A DNA stretch of 64,000 nucleotides from NCBI GenBank assembly GCA_035507035.1, contig DATJOJ010000037.1, positions 53,961-117,960 of the forward strand, given 5' to 3'. The notes beneath the pieces were generated by a model, which was not told the DNA's origin, did not search any database, and saw nothing but the letters and a program-made list of their open reading frames with translations. A program made the translations under genes and the position numbers. This stretch comes from DATJOJ01 sp035507035 (GTDB taxonomy: Bacteria > Acidobacteriota > Terriglobia > Terriglobales > Acidobacteriaceae). Positions 6,544 to 17,600 of this stretch are shown here, one piece after another (position 1 is the first letter of the stretch; every line of letters begins with the position of its first letter).

Positions 6544-9339
6544 TTGTCTCCGAAAAGAAAATCTTCGACTGCTGAAGTTGCCGTCAGCGCTCGTGAGCCC
6601 CAAGACGGCCCTGTGCTGAGGTCAGTTGCCGACCCAAACCGCATCTTTCTGATTGACGCCATGTCGTTCATCTTCCGCGCCTATCACGCGATGGCACGTC
6701 AGCGTGGCATGTCAACCAAAACCGGCGTCCCGACCGCGGCCACCTACGTCTTCGTCAACATGCTGCGCAAACTCCGCGACGACTTCTCGCCTCGGTATCT
6801 GGCTGCAGTCTTCGACGTGGCTGCACCCACCTTCCGCGATCAGCAGGCAGGCGCGATCAGCACCGTGCGGCGCTTCGATCTAAAGACCCAGACGTTTCAG
6901 GAAATTGAATACAAAGGTTATAAGGCCAATCGCGCCGAGATGCCCGGCGATCTGGCGCAACAGTTGCCTTATATCCGGCGGGCGCTCGCGGCTTATCGTA
7001 TTCCAATCCTCGAAATGCCTGGATATGAGGCGGATGACGTGATCGGCACGTTGGCCGAAAAGGCCGTGCAGCAGGGCCGCCCGGTGTATGTCGTCTCCAG
7101 TGACAAAGACATGCTGCAGTTGGTGAATGAGCACGTCTGCGTCCTGAATCCGCCCAAAGATAACTTGATTTGCGATGCCAACAAGGTCGAGGAGATTCTC
7201 GGCGTGCCTCCTGAGCGCGTGGTCGACGTAATGGCCCTCCGCGGCGACTCGATCGACAATATTCCCGGCGCGCCTGGCATCGGCGATAAAGGCTCGGTCG
7301 AACTCATTCGCCGCTTCGGAAGCGTGGAACAAGCGCTCGATCGTGCCGCTGAGGTGGAAAAGAAAACCTACAGGGAGTCGTTGCAGAACAATCGCGAGAA
7401 CATTCTGCTGAGCAAGCAATTGGTGACGATCGATCGCGCGGTTCCCATTGATCTCGACATAAACGCCATGAAGGCAGGGGAGCCGGATGTAGACGCGCTG
7501 CGGGGATTGTTCACCGAACTGGAATTTACCTCGCTGCTCAAAGATCTCCTGCCGGCGATTCAGGTCAGCGAAGAGCATTATTCCGATGCGAAATTCGCGG
7601 CTGATGTTGAAGCCATGCTGCGAGCGGTGCCTGCAGGCGGCTTTCTCGCGATTGCCGTCGAGGCGGCCCGCGAGTCTGCAATCAACTTAGAAGAAGATAA
7701 TAACGAACCGGAAGAAGCGATGCTTCCGCTCACCAGCAAGCCCGAGCCGGGCTCGACATCGCGAAGCATGGCCATATCTTCGGCACCCGGCACAGCAGTA
7801 ACTGTCTCCTCTGAAGCAAAGGAGGCCCGATCCCGACTCAATTCCGTTCTCGCCGACAGCGAACTGCCCAAAGCCATTCACGACTGGAAGGCGGCCACGC
7901 ACACTTGCGACGCTGAAGAAATAGAACTCCGGAATGTCCAGCACGACCCGATGCTCTATTCCTATCTGCTCGATCCGACGTATTCTTCCCACAGCTTGCC
8001 CGAGGTCGCTTTGCGGCGATTCAATGTGAAGCTTGGCGGATCGCTTCCCGAAGCCGCGGACTTCACCGGAAGGCTCGCCACAATTCTGCGGCGTGAAGTC
8101 GAAGAGTTCGGGCTGCTCAAGCTCTACGATGAAATCGATCTCCCGCTCGTGCCGGTCTTGGCGCGCATGGAGCAGGCAGGGGTCAAGATCGATCGCCAGG
8201 CTCTCGCAGAAATGTCGACACGGTTGGAGCGCGAGATTGAAGCGAAGGCCAAAGAGATTTGCGAACTGGCGGGTTGCGAATTCAACATCGGCTCGCCGAA
8301 GCAACTGGGTGACGTACTCTTTAATAAGCTGAATTTGCCGAAGCCGGTCAAATACGGCAAGGGTAAAACCATCTCGACTGCGGTCGATGTGCTCGAATCT
8401 CTGGCAGAAGAGCATCCCATTGCCCGCATGGTGCTCGACTATCGCCAGCTCACCAAGCTGAAGTCAACCTATGTCGATGCACTGCCCGCGCTGATCAGTC
8501 CGACTAGTGGCCGCCTGCACACCACTTTTGATCAGACGGGAACAGCCACGGGACGGCTGTCTTCGGCCAACCCAAATTTACAAAACATTCCGATCCGCAC
8601 GGAGCTGGGACGCGAAATCCGCGCGGCATTCACGGTTGAGCCGGGAAACGTGCTGCTGGCGGCTGACTATTCGCAGATCGAATTGCGACTGCTGGCCCAC
8701 TTTTCCAAGGATCCGTTGCTCGTCGAGGCTTTTCGTCGCGGCGACGACATCCACACATTAACCGCGTCGCAGGTCTTCGGCGTGCCTCCGATCATGGTCA
8801 CCGCAGATCATCGTCGCCAGGCAAAGGTGGTTAATTTTGGCATTGTCTACGGATTGTCGGCGTTCGGCTTAGCCCAGAATCTTGGCATTGAAACGTCCGA
8901 AGCCAAGCGGTTCATCGACGCCTACTTCGAGAGATACAAGGGAGTGCGAAGGTTTATCGACGAGACTCTGGACGAAGCTCGCCGCACGCAACGAGTCAAA
9001 ACTCTTTTCGGTCGGGTACGGCCGATTCCCGATATCAACAGCAAGAATTTCAACCTGCGCGGATTCGCCGAGCGCACCGCGGTTAATACACCGTTGCAAG
9101 GGACCGCGGCCGACTTGATCAAGATAGCGATGATCCGCATCGATCAGGAATTGATTACACGGCGCTTGCAATCAAAAATGACACTGCAAGTGCATGACGA
9201 ACTGGTCTTCGAGGTTCCCCAGGCCGAAATCGACGAAATGCGAACCCTGGTGCGCGAGCAGATGGAAAAAGTTCATCCCCTTATCGTTCCCTTGCAGGTC
9301 GAGATCGGCGTGGGGCCGAATTGGCGGGATTTAGAGTAG
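6544..9339 (+). CDS. polA: DNA polymerase I
   Basis: A 931-residue replication/repair polymerase. Residues about 32-330 are the 5' nuclease domain (FLIDAMSFIFRAYHAM; GYEADDVIGTLA; VVSSDKDMLQL; GAPGIGDKG). Residues about 340-550 are the 3'-5' exonuclease fold, but the acidic Exo motifs are missing (FLAIAVEAA stands where DTET is expected) and the region holds a Ser/Pro/Glu-rich insert, so proofreading is probably lost. Residues about 560-931 are the polymerase, with motif A (DYSQIELRL, Asp708), motif B (RRQAKVVNFGIVYG) and motif C (VHDEL, Asp885). The start is uncertain: TTG at 6544 follows TGCTAAACT (an extended -10 look), and an in-frame GTG at 6613 is the alternative. Confidence 0.95.
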   Translation: MSPKRKSSTAEVAVSAREPQDGPVLRSVADPNRIFLIDAMSFIFRAYHAMARQRGMSTKTGVPTAATYVFVNMLRKLRDDFSPRYLAAVFDVAAPTFRDQQAGAISTVRRFDLKTQTFQEIEYKGYKANRAEMPGDLAQQLPYIRRALAAYRIPILEMPGYEADDVIGTLAEKAVQQGRPVYVVSSDKDMLQLVNEHVCVLNPPKDNLICDANKVEEILGVPPERVVDVMALRGDSIDNIPGAPGIGDKGSVELIRRFGSVEQALDRAAEVEKKTYRESLQNNRENILLSKQLVTIDRAVPIDLDINAMKAGEPDVDALRGLFTELEFTSLLKDLLPAIQVSEEHYSDAKFAADVEAMLRAVPAGGFLAIAVEAARESAINLEEDNNEPEEAMLPLTSKPEPGSTSRSMAISSAPGTAVTVSSEAKEARSRLNSVLADSELPKAIHDWKAATHTCDAEEIELRNVQHDPMLYSYLLDPTYSSHSLPEVALRRFNVKLGGSLPEAADFTGRLATILRREVEEFGLLKLYDEIDLPLVPVLARMEQAGVKIDRQALAEMSTRLEREIEAKAKEICELAGCEFNIGSPKQLGDVLFNKLNLPKPVKYGKGKTISTAVDVLESLAEEHPIARMVLDYRQLTKLKSTYVDALPALISPTSGRLHTTFDQTGTATGRLSSANPNLQNIPIRTELGREIRAAFTVEPGNVLLAADYSQIELRLLAHFSKDPLLVEAFRRGDDIHTLTASQVFGVPPIMVTADHRRQAKVVNFGIVYGLSAFGLAQNLGIETSEAKRFIDAYFERYKGVRRFIDETLDEARRTQRVKTLFGRVRPIPDINSKNFNLRGFAERTAVNTPLQGTAADLIKIAMIRIDQELITRRLQSKMTLQVHDELVFEVPQAEIDEMRTLVREQMEKVHPLIVPLQVEIGVGPNWRDLE

Positions 9340-9351
9340 TCGCCGCTCGAC

Positions 9352-12300
9352 TTACTGATGGGTCTTCACCGATTCTTCATTCCCTGCGGTTTTAAAGCTC
9401 ATCTTTGCTGTGCGCTCCAGTTTGTCCCACGCAAATTTCTCGCCCTCGATGGCCCGCTTTACGGTCTTGAATAGAACCAGTGAAAACAACTGGCGGTACG
9501 CGAATCTTTGCAGCCATACCTGGCTCAGCAACCCCACATCTTCTTTCGCTTCCGGCTGGCGGCGCTCGAGCGCAAACGCAATTGCCGAAGTAAGGAAATC
9601 GATAATAAGGAATGCGGCGAAGAACAGCACCAGACGCTGAAAATCCGCCGGATCGGTCGAGTCGGGATGAAAATGTTTTTGCACAAAATAGTTCGTCATG
9701 CCCACCAAAAACATAAAGTCGATAAACGGTGAAACCAGCGGCAGCAGAATCTGGAATACCACGATATTCGGCAGCGCAACCCAGCCCAGCACGCCCTGCC
9801 GCGCGAAAGCCGCTCGATGTTTCCATACCGACTGCAGGATTCCGAACGACCAGCGGAATCGCTGCCGCATCAGGCCGTTAGCATTGACGGGAGCCTCGGT
9901 ATAAGCGAGCGCCATGTCTTCGTATTCGACTCGATAGCCGCGCCGCAACAGTGCCATGGTGAGATCGGCATCCTCAGCGACGGTGTCCGTGTCGTAGCCT
10001 CCGGCCAAGCGCACGGCCTCCGTGCGCCAGGCCCCGATCGCTCCCGGCACCACGCTTACCGCTCCCAGCGTGTTCAGAGCGCGCCGCTCGAAATTCTGGC
10101 TGGTGATGTATTCCAGGGCTTGCCACCGCGTCCACAAGTTCACGCGATTGCCCACTTTTGCATTTCCGGCGACAGCCGCAACATGAGGATTGAGAAAATG
10201 CGGTACCAGGCGGGAAATCGCGTTCGGCGCGATGATCGTGTCCGCGTCGATGCCGACAAAAATCTCCTCGTCATTCAGATGTTCCAACCCAAAGTTAAGC
10301 GCATCGGCTTTGCCGGAATTCGGCTTGGTGAGAATGATGACTTGGCCCGAAACCTCTTCATCCACAAAAGCCTCACGCGCGACTTCCAGCGTCCTGTCCG
10401 TTGATCCGTCGTCAATTACGATGACTCGCAGGTCGGGATAATCCGAAGCCAGCGCGGCCCGTACGGTTCGTTCGATAACTTTTTCTTCGTTATACGCTGG
10501 AATGAGAACAGCCACTTTGGGCCGGTAAGAGGCAGCGGCAACGGGCACGGGCTTTTCTTTGAGGCGATCCAGAAGGGCAAAGGCCCCGATGAATAAAAGC
10601 CTGCCAGTCATCAGCAGATCGCCGACGAAGAAAATCCAGACGATGCCACGGCTCACGAAATCCCAGGCGGCAAAGCCGAGCCAGTCCAAACGCGCCGCCC
10701 AGCGTTGATTCGCGGGCAATGGAGGCATGACGTCAGCTTTCGTTTTGCCCAGCAAATCATAGAGAGGAACAATGTCCAGTCCTTTAGCGCGGATTCCCTC
10801 GATGATGGGCGTTAACGCCGCGACCGTATGGCTGCGGTCGCCGCCGCCGTCGTGCAGCAAAATAATGCTGCCGCAGAAACGCGTATCCGTGCCACAGGGA
10901 GGAAGATGAGTGATCACGCGCTGGGCAATCTCATCCGCTGAGGGGCGCGGATTGTCGCGCCAGTCATTGGGGTCGATTTTGTCACCAATGCTGACATAGC
11001 CCATGTCCTGGGCCCACTTCAGTGGCCGAACCTGGTCAGAAGTGTCAGGCTCCTGATCGATGGAATAAGGTGGCCGAAACAAAATGCTGTTCACGCCTAA
11101 GCGGCTGGCGAACAGTTGCGCAGTGAGGTTGATTTCCAGTTCGTTATATCGCTTGCCAATGTTGCTGATGTCAGGATGCGTGAAGGTATGATTTCCGATT
11201 TCGTGTCCTTCGCCATAAATCCGCGACATAATGTCGCTGAAACGGTCGGCCTGCAGCCCGATCAAAAAAAATGTGGCCGGAGCATTCTCCCGCTTGAGAA
11301 TGTCCAAAATTTTCGGCGTCCACGCAGGATCAGGACCGTCGTCAAACGTGATCGCAACCGCGTGGGGATTGTAGCCGTAGCGGCCCACGCGGTAAGGTTC
11401 AGGCAGGGAATCGAAATTTTCGTCTGTGATCAATTTCGAAGCAGGATCGACGGTCAGCGCGCGCTTTCCATCAGAGGGTTCAGCTTCGATGCGAAAAATC
11501 TCGCCATTTCCTTCCATATCGACGTCATCGCCGGGAGGAACATCTTTCAGTTTGTCGACTGAGTCGGGCTCGCCAGGAATGTCCCAAACCTTCCACAAGG
11601 AGCGATCTTCCGAACCGAGGCGCCATAAAGCGAATGTCTGGATGCCAAGAGTCTGCGCCGCGCGCATTTCATTGAGAGCTGTCACCGCATCCAGAAACCA
11701 GATATCGTGCTGAACGTTGCGTTCATCCATGTAGCTGACGTGAGGATTCATCGCGTCGCCGTCGAAGTCAACATCCTCGTCAGAATCTCGTGCTGCCAGC
11801 CAGGCATCTTGAACCGACTGATTGGCCTCTTTTTCCCCCAGCGGCATTTGGCCGTTCTTCAGCCTTTCTGGCCAGTCGTAGCCATAGTTGCCGATTGCGC
11901 AAATAAATTTCTCGGGCGGAATGGACTTTCGAGCCGCTTGCAGGTTTTTGACGAACCAATCTTGGGACGCAATCGGGCCCGGCGGACCCCCAGGATAATG
12001 TTCGTCATAATCCATGACGACCAGGCCGTCAGCCGCAGCCGAAATCGCTGGATAATCGAAATCCTGATTTCGCGGTTGCACGCTGACGTAGAGCTTCAGA
12101 TTCTTCTTGTGCAGGTCGGTAGAAAGCTCACTGAGTAGCGCATTGAAGCCAGGCTGGCCGCGCTTGGCGAACTCCTCGAAGTCCACCATCAAGCCGCGGT
12201 ATTTATCGGAAGCGAGAAATGCGTCGATTTGCTGCCGGAAGCGGGCGCGAGCATCGGGATCATTGAGAAACGCACTGATGTCCACCCAATTTAACCCATC

Positions 12301-12846
12301 CGAATTATTGACCATCGGGTAGACTTCCATGCCCGTATCTTCCGATTTCAGGAAGGGCATGACTTTCGAGTCCACGGAGTGGACAGTCGATCCTTGCACG
12401 ACGTCAAAAAATTTGTTCGTATCCTCGTCAATGGCCTGCAATCGTCCGTCGGGAGAGAACACGTGCAGCCACTCGGGATAGAGCAAGTCAATCTGATGCG
12501 AAAATTCGCGCAGGGACGAAAAGCTAGCCGCGTCCCAGGAGACATAGAACGCCGCGCGAACGCCTTCTTCGGAATTGAGCGCCACTGACTTCGCTTTCCG
12601 CCGATGCCCTCGTTGTTCCGCCGCCTTTCGCCGCCGTTCGCGGGCCTTTTCTCTTTCCTTCTCCTTCAGAGCGTGATATGGCTTCTTCTGCGGCGGCAGC
12701 AGCAACTCCGGAAAATGCTCCCCATTCAGCGCGTTGTAAACGAAGAAGGCAATCAACAGCATGAAGCATAGGGCGAGGATGTCGAATGCGCGCCGCAACC
12801 GCTTCCAGCGCGCCTGCCGGGGATCGTAGAAAATAGGTTTTGCCAT
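9352..12846 (-). CDS. Three-domain GH18-like / polysaccharide deacetylase / GT2 synthase fusion
   Basis: A 1164-residue inner-membrane protein. Residues 24-41 are a membrane helix, followed by a charged Arg/Lys/Glu linker (58-86). Residues 95-430 resemble a glycoside hydrolase 18 domain (VDFEEF at 221-226 as the acidic motif; VVMDYDEH). Residues 490-700 are a NodB deacetylase: TFDDGPD 500-506, HTFTH 553-557 (metal His), RPPY 591, HDGGG 665. Helices at about 730-760 lead to a family 2 glycosyltransferase: DDGS 812-815, DAD 867-869, AEDAD 957-961, QRFRW 995-999, then further helices. The likely role is making and trimming or deacetylating an N-acetylhexosamine polymer of the PNAG/chitin type. 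The product is inferred. It is convergent with polA, 12 bases apart. Confidence 0.9.
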   Translation of the reverse strand: MAKPIFYDPRQARWKRLRRAFDILALCFMLLIAFFVYNALNGEHFPELLLPPQKKPYHALKEKEREKARERRRKAAEQRGHRRKAKSVALNSEEGVRAAFYVSWDAASFSSLREFSHQIDLLYPEWLHVFSPDGRLQAIDEDTNKFFDVVQGSTVHSVDSKVMPFLKSEDTGMEVYPMVNNSDGLNWVDISAFLNDPDARARFRQQIDAFLASDKYRGLMVDFEEFAKRGQPGFNALLSELSTDLHKKNLKLYVSVQPRNQDFDYPAISAAADGLVVMDYDEHYPGGPPGPIASQDWFVKNLQAARKSIPPEKFICAIGNYGYDWPERLKNGQMPLGEKEANQSVQDAWLAARDSDEDVDFDGDAMNPHVSYMDERNVQHDIWFLDAVTALNEMRAAQTLGIQTFALWRLGSEDRSLWKVWDIPGEPDSVDKLKDVPPGDDVDMEGNGEIFRIEAEPSDGKRALTVDPASKLITDENFDSLPEPYRVGRYGYNPHAVAITFDDGPDPAWTPKILDILKRENAPATFFLIGLQADRFSDIMSRIYGEGHEIGNHTFTHPDISNIGKRYNELEINLTAQLFASRLGVNSILFRPPYSIDQEPDTSDQVRPLKWAQDMGYVSIGDKIDPNDWRDNPRPSADEIAQRVITHLPPCGTDTRFCGSIILLHDGGGDRSHTVAALTPIIEGIRAKGLDIVPLYDLLGKTKADVMPPLPANQRWAARLDWLGFAAWDFVSRGIVWIFFVGDLLMTGRLLFIGAFALLDRLKEKPVPVAAASYRPKVAVLIPAYNEEKVIERTVRAALASDYPDLRVIVIDDGSTDRTLEVAREAFVDEEVSGQVIILTKPNSGKADALNFGLEHLNDEEIFVGIDADTIIAPNAISRLVPHFLNPHVAAVAGNAKVGNRVNLWTRWQALEYITSQNFERRALNTLGAVSVVPGAIGAWRTEAVRLAGGYDTDTVAEDADLTMALLRRGYRVEYEDMALAYTEAPVNANGLMRQRFRWSFGILQSVWKHRAAFARQGVLGWVALPNIVVFQILLPLVSPFIDFMFLVGMTNYFVQKHFHPDSTDPADFQRLVLFFAAFLIIDFLTSAIAFALERRQPEAKEDVGLLSQVWLQRFAYRQLFSLVLFKTVKRAIEGEKFAWDKLERTAKMSFKTAGNEESVKTHQ

Positions 12847-13072
12847 GAAGTAAAACTTGACTAGTTTGAGGCTGGGTTCTAATAAGTGGTTGTTTGCGCC
12901 AGACCACTCAGAACCGCTTGACGAAGGGCACTCGCCCCAGCGACGGCTCCTCTCCCGAGATAGGAAACGTCGAAACCAGTCCGCGTAGCTTACATCCTAA
13001 GCTGCCAGTGAAGCAGGGTCAAACTTGTGCATACAAAACAGGCCAACAACCGAAAGCTGGTATATTCCCTTT

Positions 13073-14455
13073 GTGCGCGAGATCCTGCGCAAAAATTCAA
13101 GCTTCTTCTTCGCCTCAACCCTTGCCGCCATCGGGCTCCGTCTGCTGTTTGTCTTCCGGTTTCCCGCCATCACTTCCGATTCCCTCGTCTACGGCGATAT
13201 TGCCAAAAACTGGCTGCTGCATGGAATTTACGGGCTGGGCGGCGGTACTGGGATTACCCCAACCTGTATTCGTCTCCCTGGATACCCCGCATTTCTTGCC
13301 GTGGTCTTCGCTATCTTTGGCGTCGAACACTACCGTGCCGTCTTTCTCCTGCAGGTTCTTGTCGATCTCGGAACCTGTTTCTTGATTGCGGATCTCGCAA
13401 GGAGAGTGGTTTCTGATCAGTCGGCCAAGATTGCCTTCCTGCTGGCTGCGCTTTGCCCGTTTCTCGCGAATTACACCGCAGCCGCGCTGTCGGAAACCTG
13501 GGAGATTTTCTTCACTGTACTGGCGCTAGATCTCGCGATCGCAGCGGTGAGGACTCTAGAGAAGTCTATGGTATTGTGGCTGGCCTGTGGTTTCGCCGTT
13601 GGGGCCGCGATGCTGTTGCGCCCGGATGGCGGATTGCTTCTGATCGCAATCGAGATTTATCTGGTCGTTCTCGCTGCTCGGGAACTTGCAGCCAATCGCT
13701 TTCGCGCTATCCACGTGATCAAGTCAGGGGTGATCGTTGGAGTCGTGTCCTTGAGTTGCTTGGTTCCTTGGACGTTGCGCAACCTCCACACGCTTCACCA
13801 GTTTCAGCCGCTGGCTCCGCGTTACGCGAATGACCAACAAGCTTTCGTGCCCATCGGATTCATTCGCTGGGTGAAGACCTGGATAGCCGACTACGCTTCC
13901 GTGGAAGAGGTGTATTGGGCGGTTCCCGGCGATCCCATCGACGCCAACAACCTGCCGAACCGCGCCTTCGATTCGGCGGAACAGCGCGAAACGACGAGCC
14001 AATTAATCGACGACTACAATCACGTTCTGCATGTGACCCCGGCGCTTGACGGTCGCTTTGCCGAGTTAGCAGCGGATCGCGTCCATTATTCTCGGCTGCG
14101 CTATTACGTTACTTTGCCGTTGCTGCGTATCACCGACATGTGGCTACGGCCGCGCGCCGAAATCCTGCCTTGCAACACCCGCTGGTGGGAATTTGACGAG
14201 GACCCACAATGGCTGGCATTGAACGTCGCCATGGGCGTTGTCAATATTCTTTACATTCTTGCAGCGCTAGCGGGACTCGTGAGAGGACGCTTTCAGTTGG
14301 GTTTCGGCCTGCTGCTACTGTTCGTTTTCCTTCGTTCTGCCTTCCTCGGCACACTCGAGAACCCCGAACCACGCTACACACTGGAGTGTTATCCGATTGT
14401 GATTGTCTTGGTCGCCGTGCTTTTCACGCGCGAATCGTCGACCGCCCAATCGTAA
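13073..14455 (+). CDS. ArnT/PMT-like (GT39-type) membrane glycosyltransferase
   Basis: An integral membrane protein of about 460 residues with some ten hydrophobic helices. The first periplasmic loop carries the acidic signature of polyprenyl-phosphate-sugar-dependent transferases (FRFPAITSDSLVYGDIAKNWL), followed by RLPGYPAFLAVVFAIFG and a C-terminal soluble loop. Such enzymes move a sugar from a lipid carrier to protein, lipid A or glycan in the periplasm; donor and acceptor here are unknown. The GTG at 13073 is chosen because the helix pattern starts just after it and TATATT sits 6 bases upstream. A TTG at 13025 would add 16 polar residues. It is divergent from the GH18-NodB-GT2 gene. Confidence 0.7.
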   Translation: MREILRKNSSFFFASTLAAIGLRLLFVFRFPAITSDSLVYGDIAKNWLLHGIYGLGGGTGITPTCIRLPGYPAFLAVVFAIFGVEHYRAVFLLQVLVDLGTCFLIADLARRVVSDQSAKIAFLLAALCPFLANYTAAALSETWEIFFTVLALDLAIAAVRTLEKSMVLWLACGFAVGAAMLLRPDGGLLLIAIEIYLVVLAARELAANRFRAIHVIKSGVIVGVVSLSCLVPWTLRNLHTLHQFQPLAPRYANDQQAFVPIGFIRWVKTWIADYASVEEVYWAVPGDPIDANNLPNRAFDSAEQRETTSQLIDDYNHVLHVTPALDGRFAELAADRVHYSRLRYYVTLPLLRITDMWLRPRAEILPCNTRWWEFDEDPQWLALNVAMGVVNILYILAALAGLVRGRFQLGFGLLLLFVFLRSAFLGTLENPEPRYTLECYPIVIVLVAVLFTRESSTAQS

Positions 14456-14657
14456 CCCACGGTCATACGTGAGAGATTTCGGTTTATTCCTTCCAAACAC
14501 CTGTTGTAGAATGCCGTTCCCAATGGCGGATTGTGTTCTTGATGCGGCTCTTAACCCAGGCGAACCGCTTCATCCGCGAGATCGAAATGGTCAGCGCCTG
14601 TGCTCGCAGTCTGACTCTGGCTCAGCATCTGCAAGATCGCAGATTTGAGGAGAAGAT

Positions 14658-17600
14658 ATGAAGCACGTCTCAGCTTTATTGCTTCGCCTTGTCGTTCTGA
14701 ATTGCGCGGCGTGCCTGATCGTTCTCACTTTCCCCCAAGCCCATGCGCAGCAAGCCACCGCTCAGATCACTGGCACGGTGAAAGATCCGTCGGCTGCCGT
14801 GCTAGTCGGCGCTCAGGTTACTCTCACCAATGTCAATACCAATATTGCCCGCAACACAAAAACCGGTAAGGATGGAAGCTATCTCTTCACCCTCGTCCCC
14901 ATCGGAACATACTCGCTCACCGTTGAGCAGCAAGGATTCGAAAAATATGTGCAAAAGGGCATCACTTTGCAGATCAATCAGAATGCCCGCCAGGACGTGG
15001 TGTTAAAAGTCGGAACGACCGGCCAGGTGGTGGAAGTTTATGGGGACGTCACTCAAGTCGACACGCTGAGCGCCACGCTCGGCAAAGTAGAGACCACGCA
15101 ACGCATTCTCGACTTGCCGCTGGTGGATCGCGACGTTTTGCAACTCGGCCTTTTACAGGCCGGTGTTTTCGCGCCCGATCAGGATGATGGCTCGGGAAAT
15201 CCATTTTCGGTTAGCGGTCAACGATCGGAATCCATGACCTTCCTGCTGGACGGCGCCGACAATAACGACTTCTTGGGCAATAACATCGTCGTCGATCCCA
15301 ATCCTGACGCGGTGGCGGAATTCAAGATTCTGACCAATAACTACACTGCTGAGTACGGCCGTACTTCCGGCGGGATCGTAAATCAGGTAATCAAGTCAGG
15401 CACGAACCAAATTCACGGTAGCGCATTTGAGTTTTTTCGCAACACCTCGCTCGATGCCAGCGACTATTTTCTGCAAGCCGTGCCCGTGCTGCGGCGAAAC
15501 CTGTTTGGCGGAACCGTCGGCTTTCCCATCAAGAAGGACAAAATGTTCTTCTTCGCTTCCTATCAGGGAACGCGTCGCAGCGAGGGTCAGAATCCCGGGC
15601 CGCTGCCGGTGCTGAGCCCGGCGGAACGAACCGGAGATTTCAGCGCCCTGCTGCAGGGCCCGAATCCCGTGCAGTTAATGAATCCTGCTAACAACTACGC
15701 CCCATATCCAAACAACCAGGTTCCGGTCGATCCGGTCATCAAAAATTACATCAATGCCTATTTGCCGCTTCCCAATCGCCCGGGAAATCTTTTCGAAGCA
15801 GCACCAGTTGCCAAGATACAAGACGATCAGTTCATTTTTCGCTACGACTACAATATTTCCGACCGCGACAGCTTGTCGGCGGTGTACATCTTCGACGACA
15901 GTCCTGACAATTATCCTTTCCAGATTATCAATGGCGGTTCCACTGGGGGGGATGTTCCCGTAGGTTCCGGATTCACCGATGCCAACCGGTATCAAACAGG
16001 AAATTTGACCTGGACGCGGACGATTTCGCCGACCATGGTCAATGAATTGCGTTTTGCCACCAATCGAGTGGCCACCTTGGATGCGGTTCCGACCACGACA
16101 ACATCACCCGCAGCGTTGGGTTTCACCAATGTCTTTCCGGATGATCCCAAGGGAACGGCGCCGCCTCTCATGACCGTCACGGGAAATTTCAATCTTGGAC
16201 CATCGCCCGAAGGTCCCACCAAGATTCATGATGTGACGTTCCAGTATCAGGACACGCTTTCGTGGACGAAAGGGAAGCACGATCTGAAGTTCGGTGGCGA
16301 CTTGCGCTGGGTACAGAATAATCTCCACTTTGACTTCTATAACAATGGCAGCTTCTTTTTCGGCCAAGGAGGGTCATTTACCGGCAGCACTTTGGCTGAT
16401 TTTGTGGGCGGATTCTTTGATAATTATTACCAGTTCTCTAGCGCCGTCTATGGTATCCGCACCCATTCCTTGTATTTCTTTGGACAAGACGCCTACAAGC
16501 TGACCCGCAACCTGACCTTGAATTACGGTTTGCGCTATGAATACAACTCGCCCCAGGAAGATCCGCACAATAACATCATGGGCTGGTTTCCCGGGCAGCA
16601 CTCCACCATATTCCCGGACGCTCCACCAAACTTTCTCTATGCTGGTGATCCCGGAACGCCCAACCGCGGGCTGATTTATCCCGACCGCAACAATTTTGCT
16701 CCCCGCTTCGGATTCGCCTGGGACATGCTTAGTAATGCCAGGCTGGTGATGAGAGGTGGTTTTGGAATTTTCTATGACATCGAAGATGGCGCGCTTAACG
16801 AGCAGTTTGGCGCCCAGCCCCCATTCGGCTATGTGGCGAACAACTTTCCCTGTTTTGGCGGCCCGGGCTGTCTGAATGCCAGCCCGTCTGGATCGTTTGT
16901 CGCCGATCCATTCCAAACTGCATCCACCGGCTATTCCAATCCGTTTCCCTTCATCGCCGGCGGCCACCTCGGTCAGTTCTTTACGCCCAAGATGCCGTTC
17001 GCCTATGTGGTTTACCCCCACTTCCGCACTCCTTACGCCGAAAACTTCAATTACGGCTTTCAATTTCAGGCAACCAAGAACATGATGATCGAAGCCGTGT
17101 ATGTGGGAAGCCTCGGCCGTAAGACCATCGTCGACAATGAACTGAACTACGCGCAGATGGGCGGACCGAACGGCTTGCAAGCGCAATATCTGTACTTTCT
17201 TGGCCAAGAGGCCACCACAGGTTTTAGCACCGCGCAATCCATCAATCCGGATTGCGCCCGTCCCCTGGCGGCATGCGCTGGTGGCACGCCTGCGTTTACA
17301 GGGCTACCGACCGGCGCGACCCAGATTTATACCAACCTGAGCAGCGGCACTTCGTCGAGCAACGAATTTCAGTTGACCGTCGATCAGCGCTTGAGTCACG
17401 GCCTGCAATTCCGCGCTGCCTATACGGTTTCAAAGACCATCGACGATCAATCCGGGTTTCGGGCCCGTTCCTCGACTTATACCGATCCGGCCGATCCCGC
17501 GCTCGATCGCGGCTTGGCCGATTTCGATTCGCCCCAGCGGCTCGTCATCAGTCCGATTTGGCAAATCCCTTGGGACAAGCCATTCCAGGGAAACCGCTTC

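Noticed and set aside
16374..17237. 287-codon frame antisense to the Oar-like receptor
   Set aside because: The receptor is unmistakable on the plus strand; the antisense frame shows no domain.
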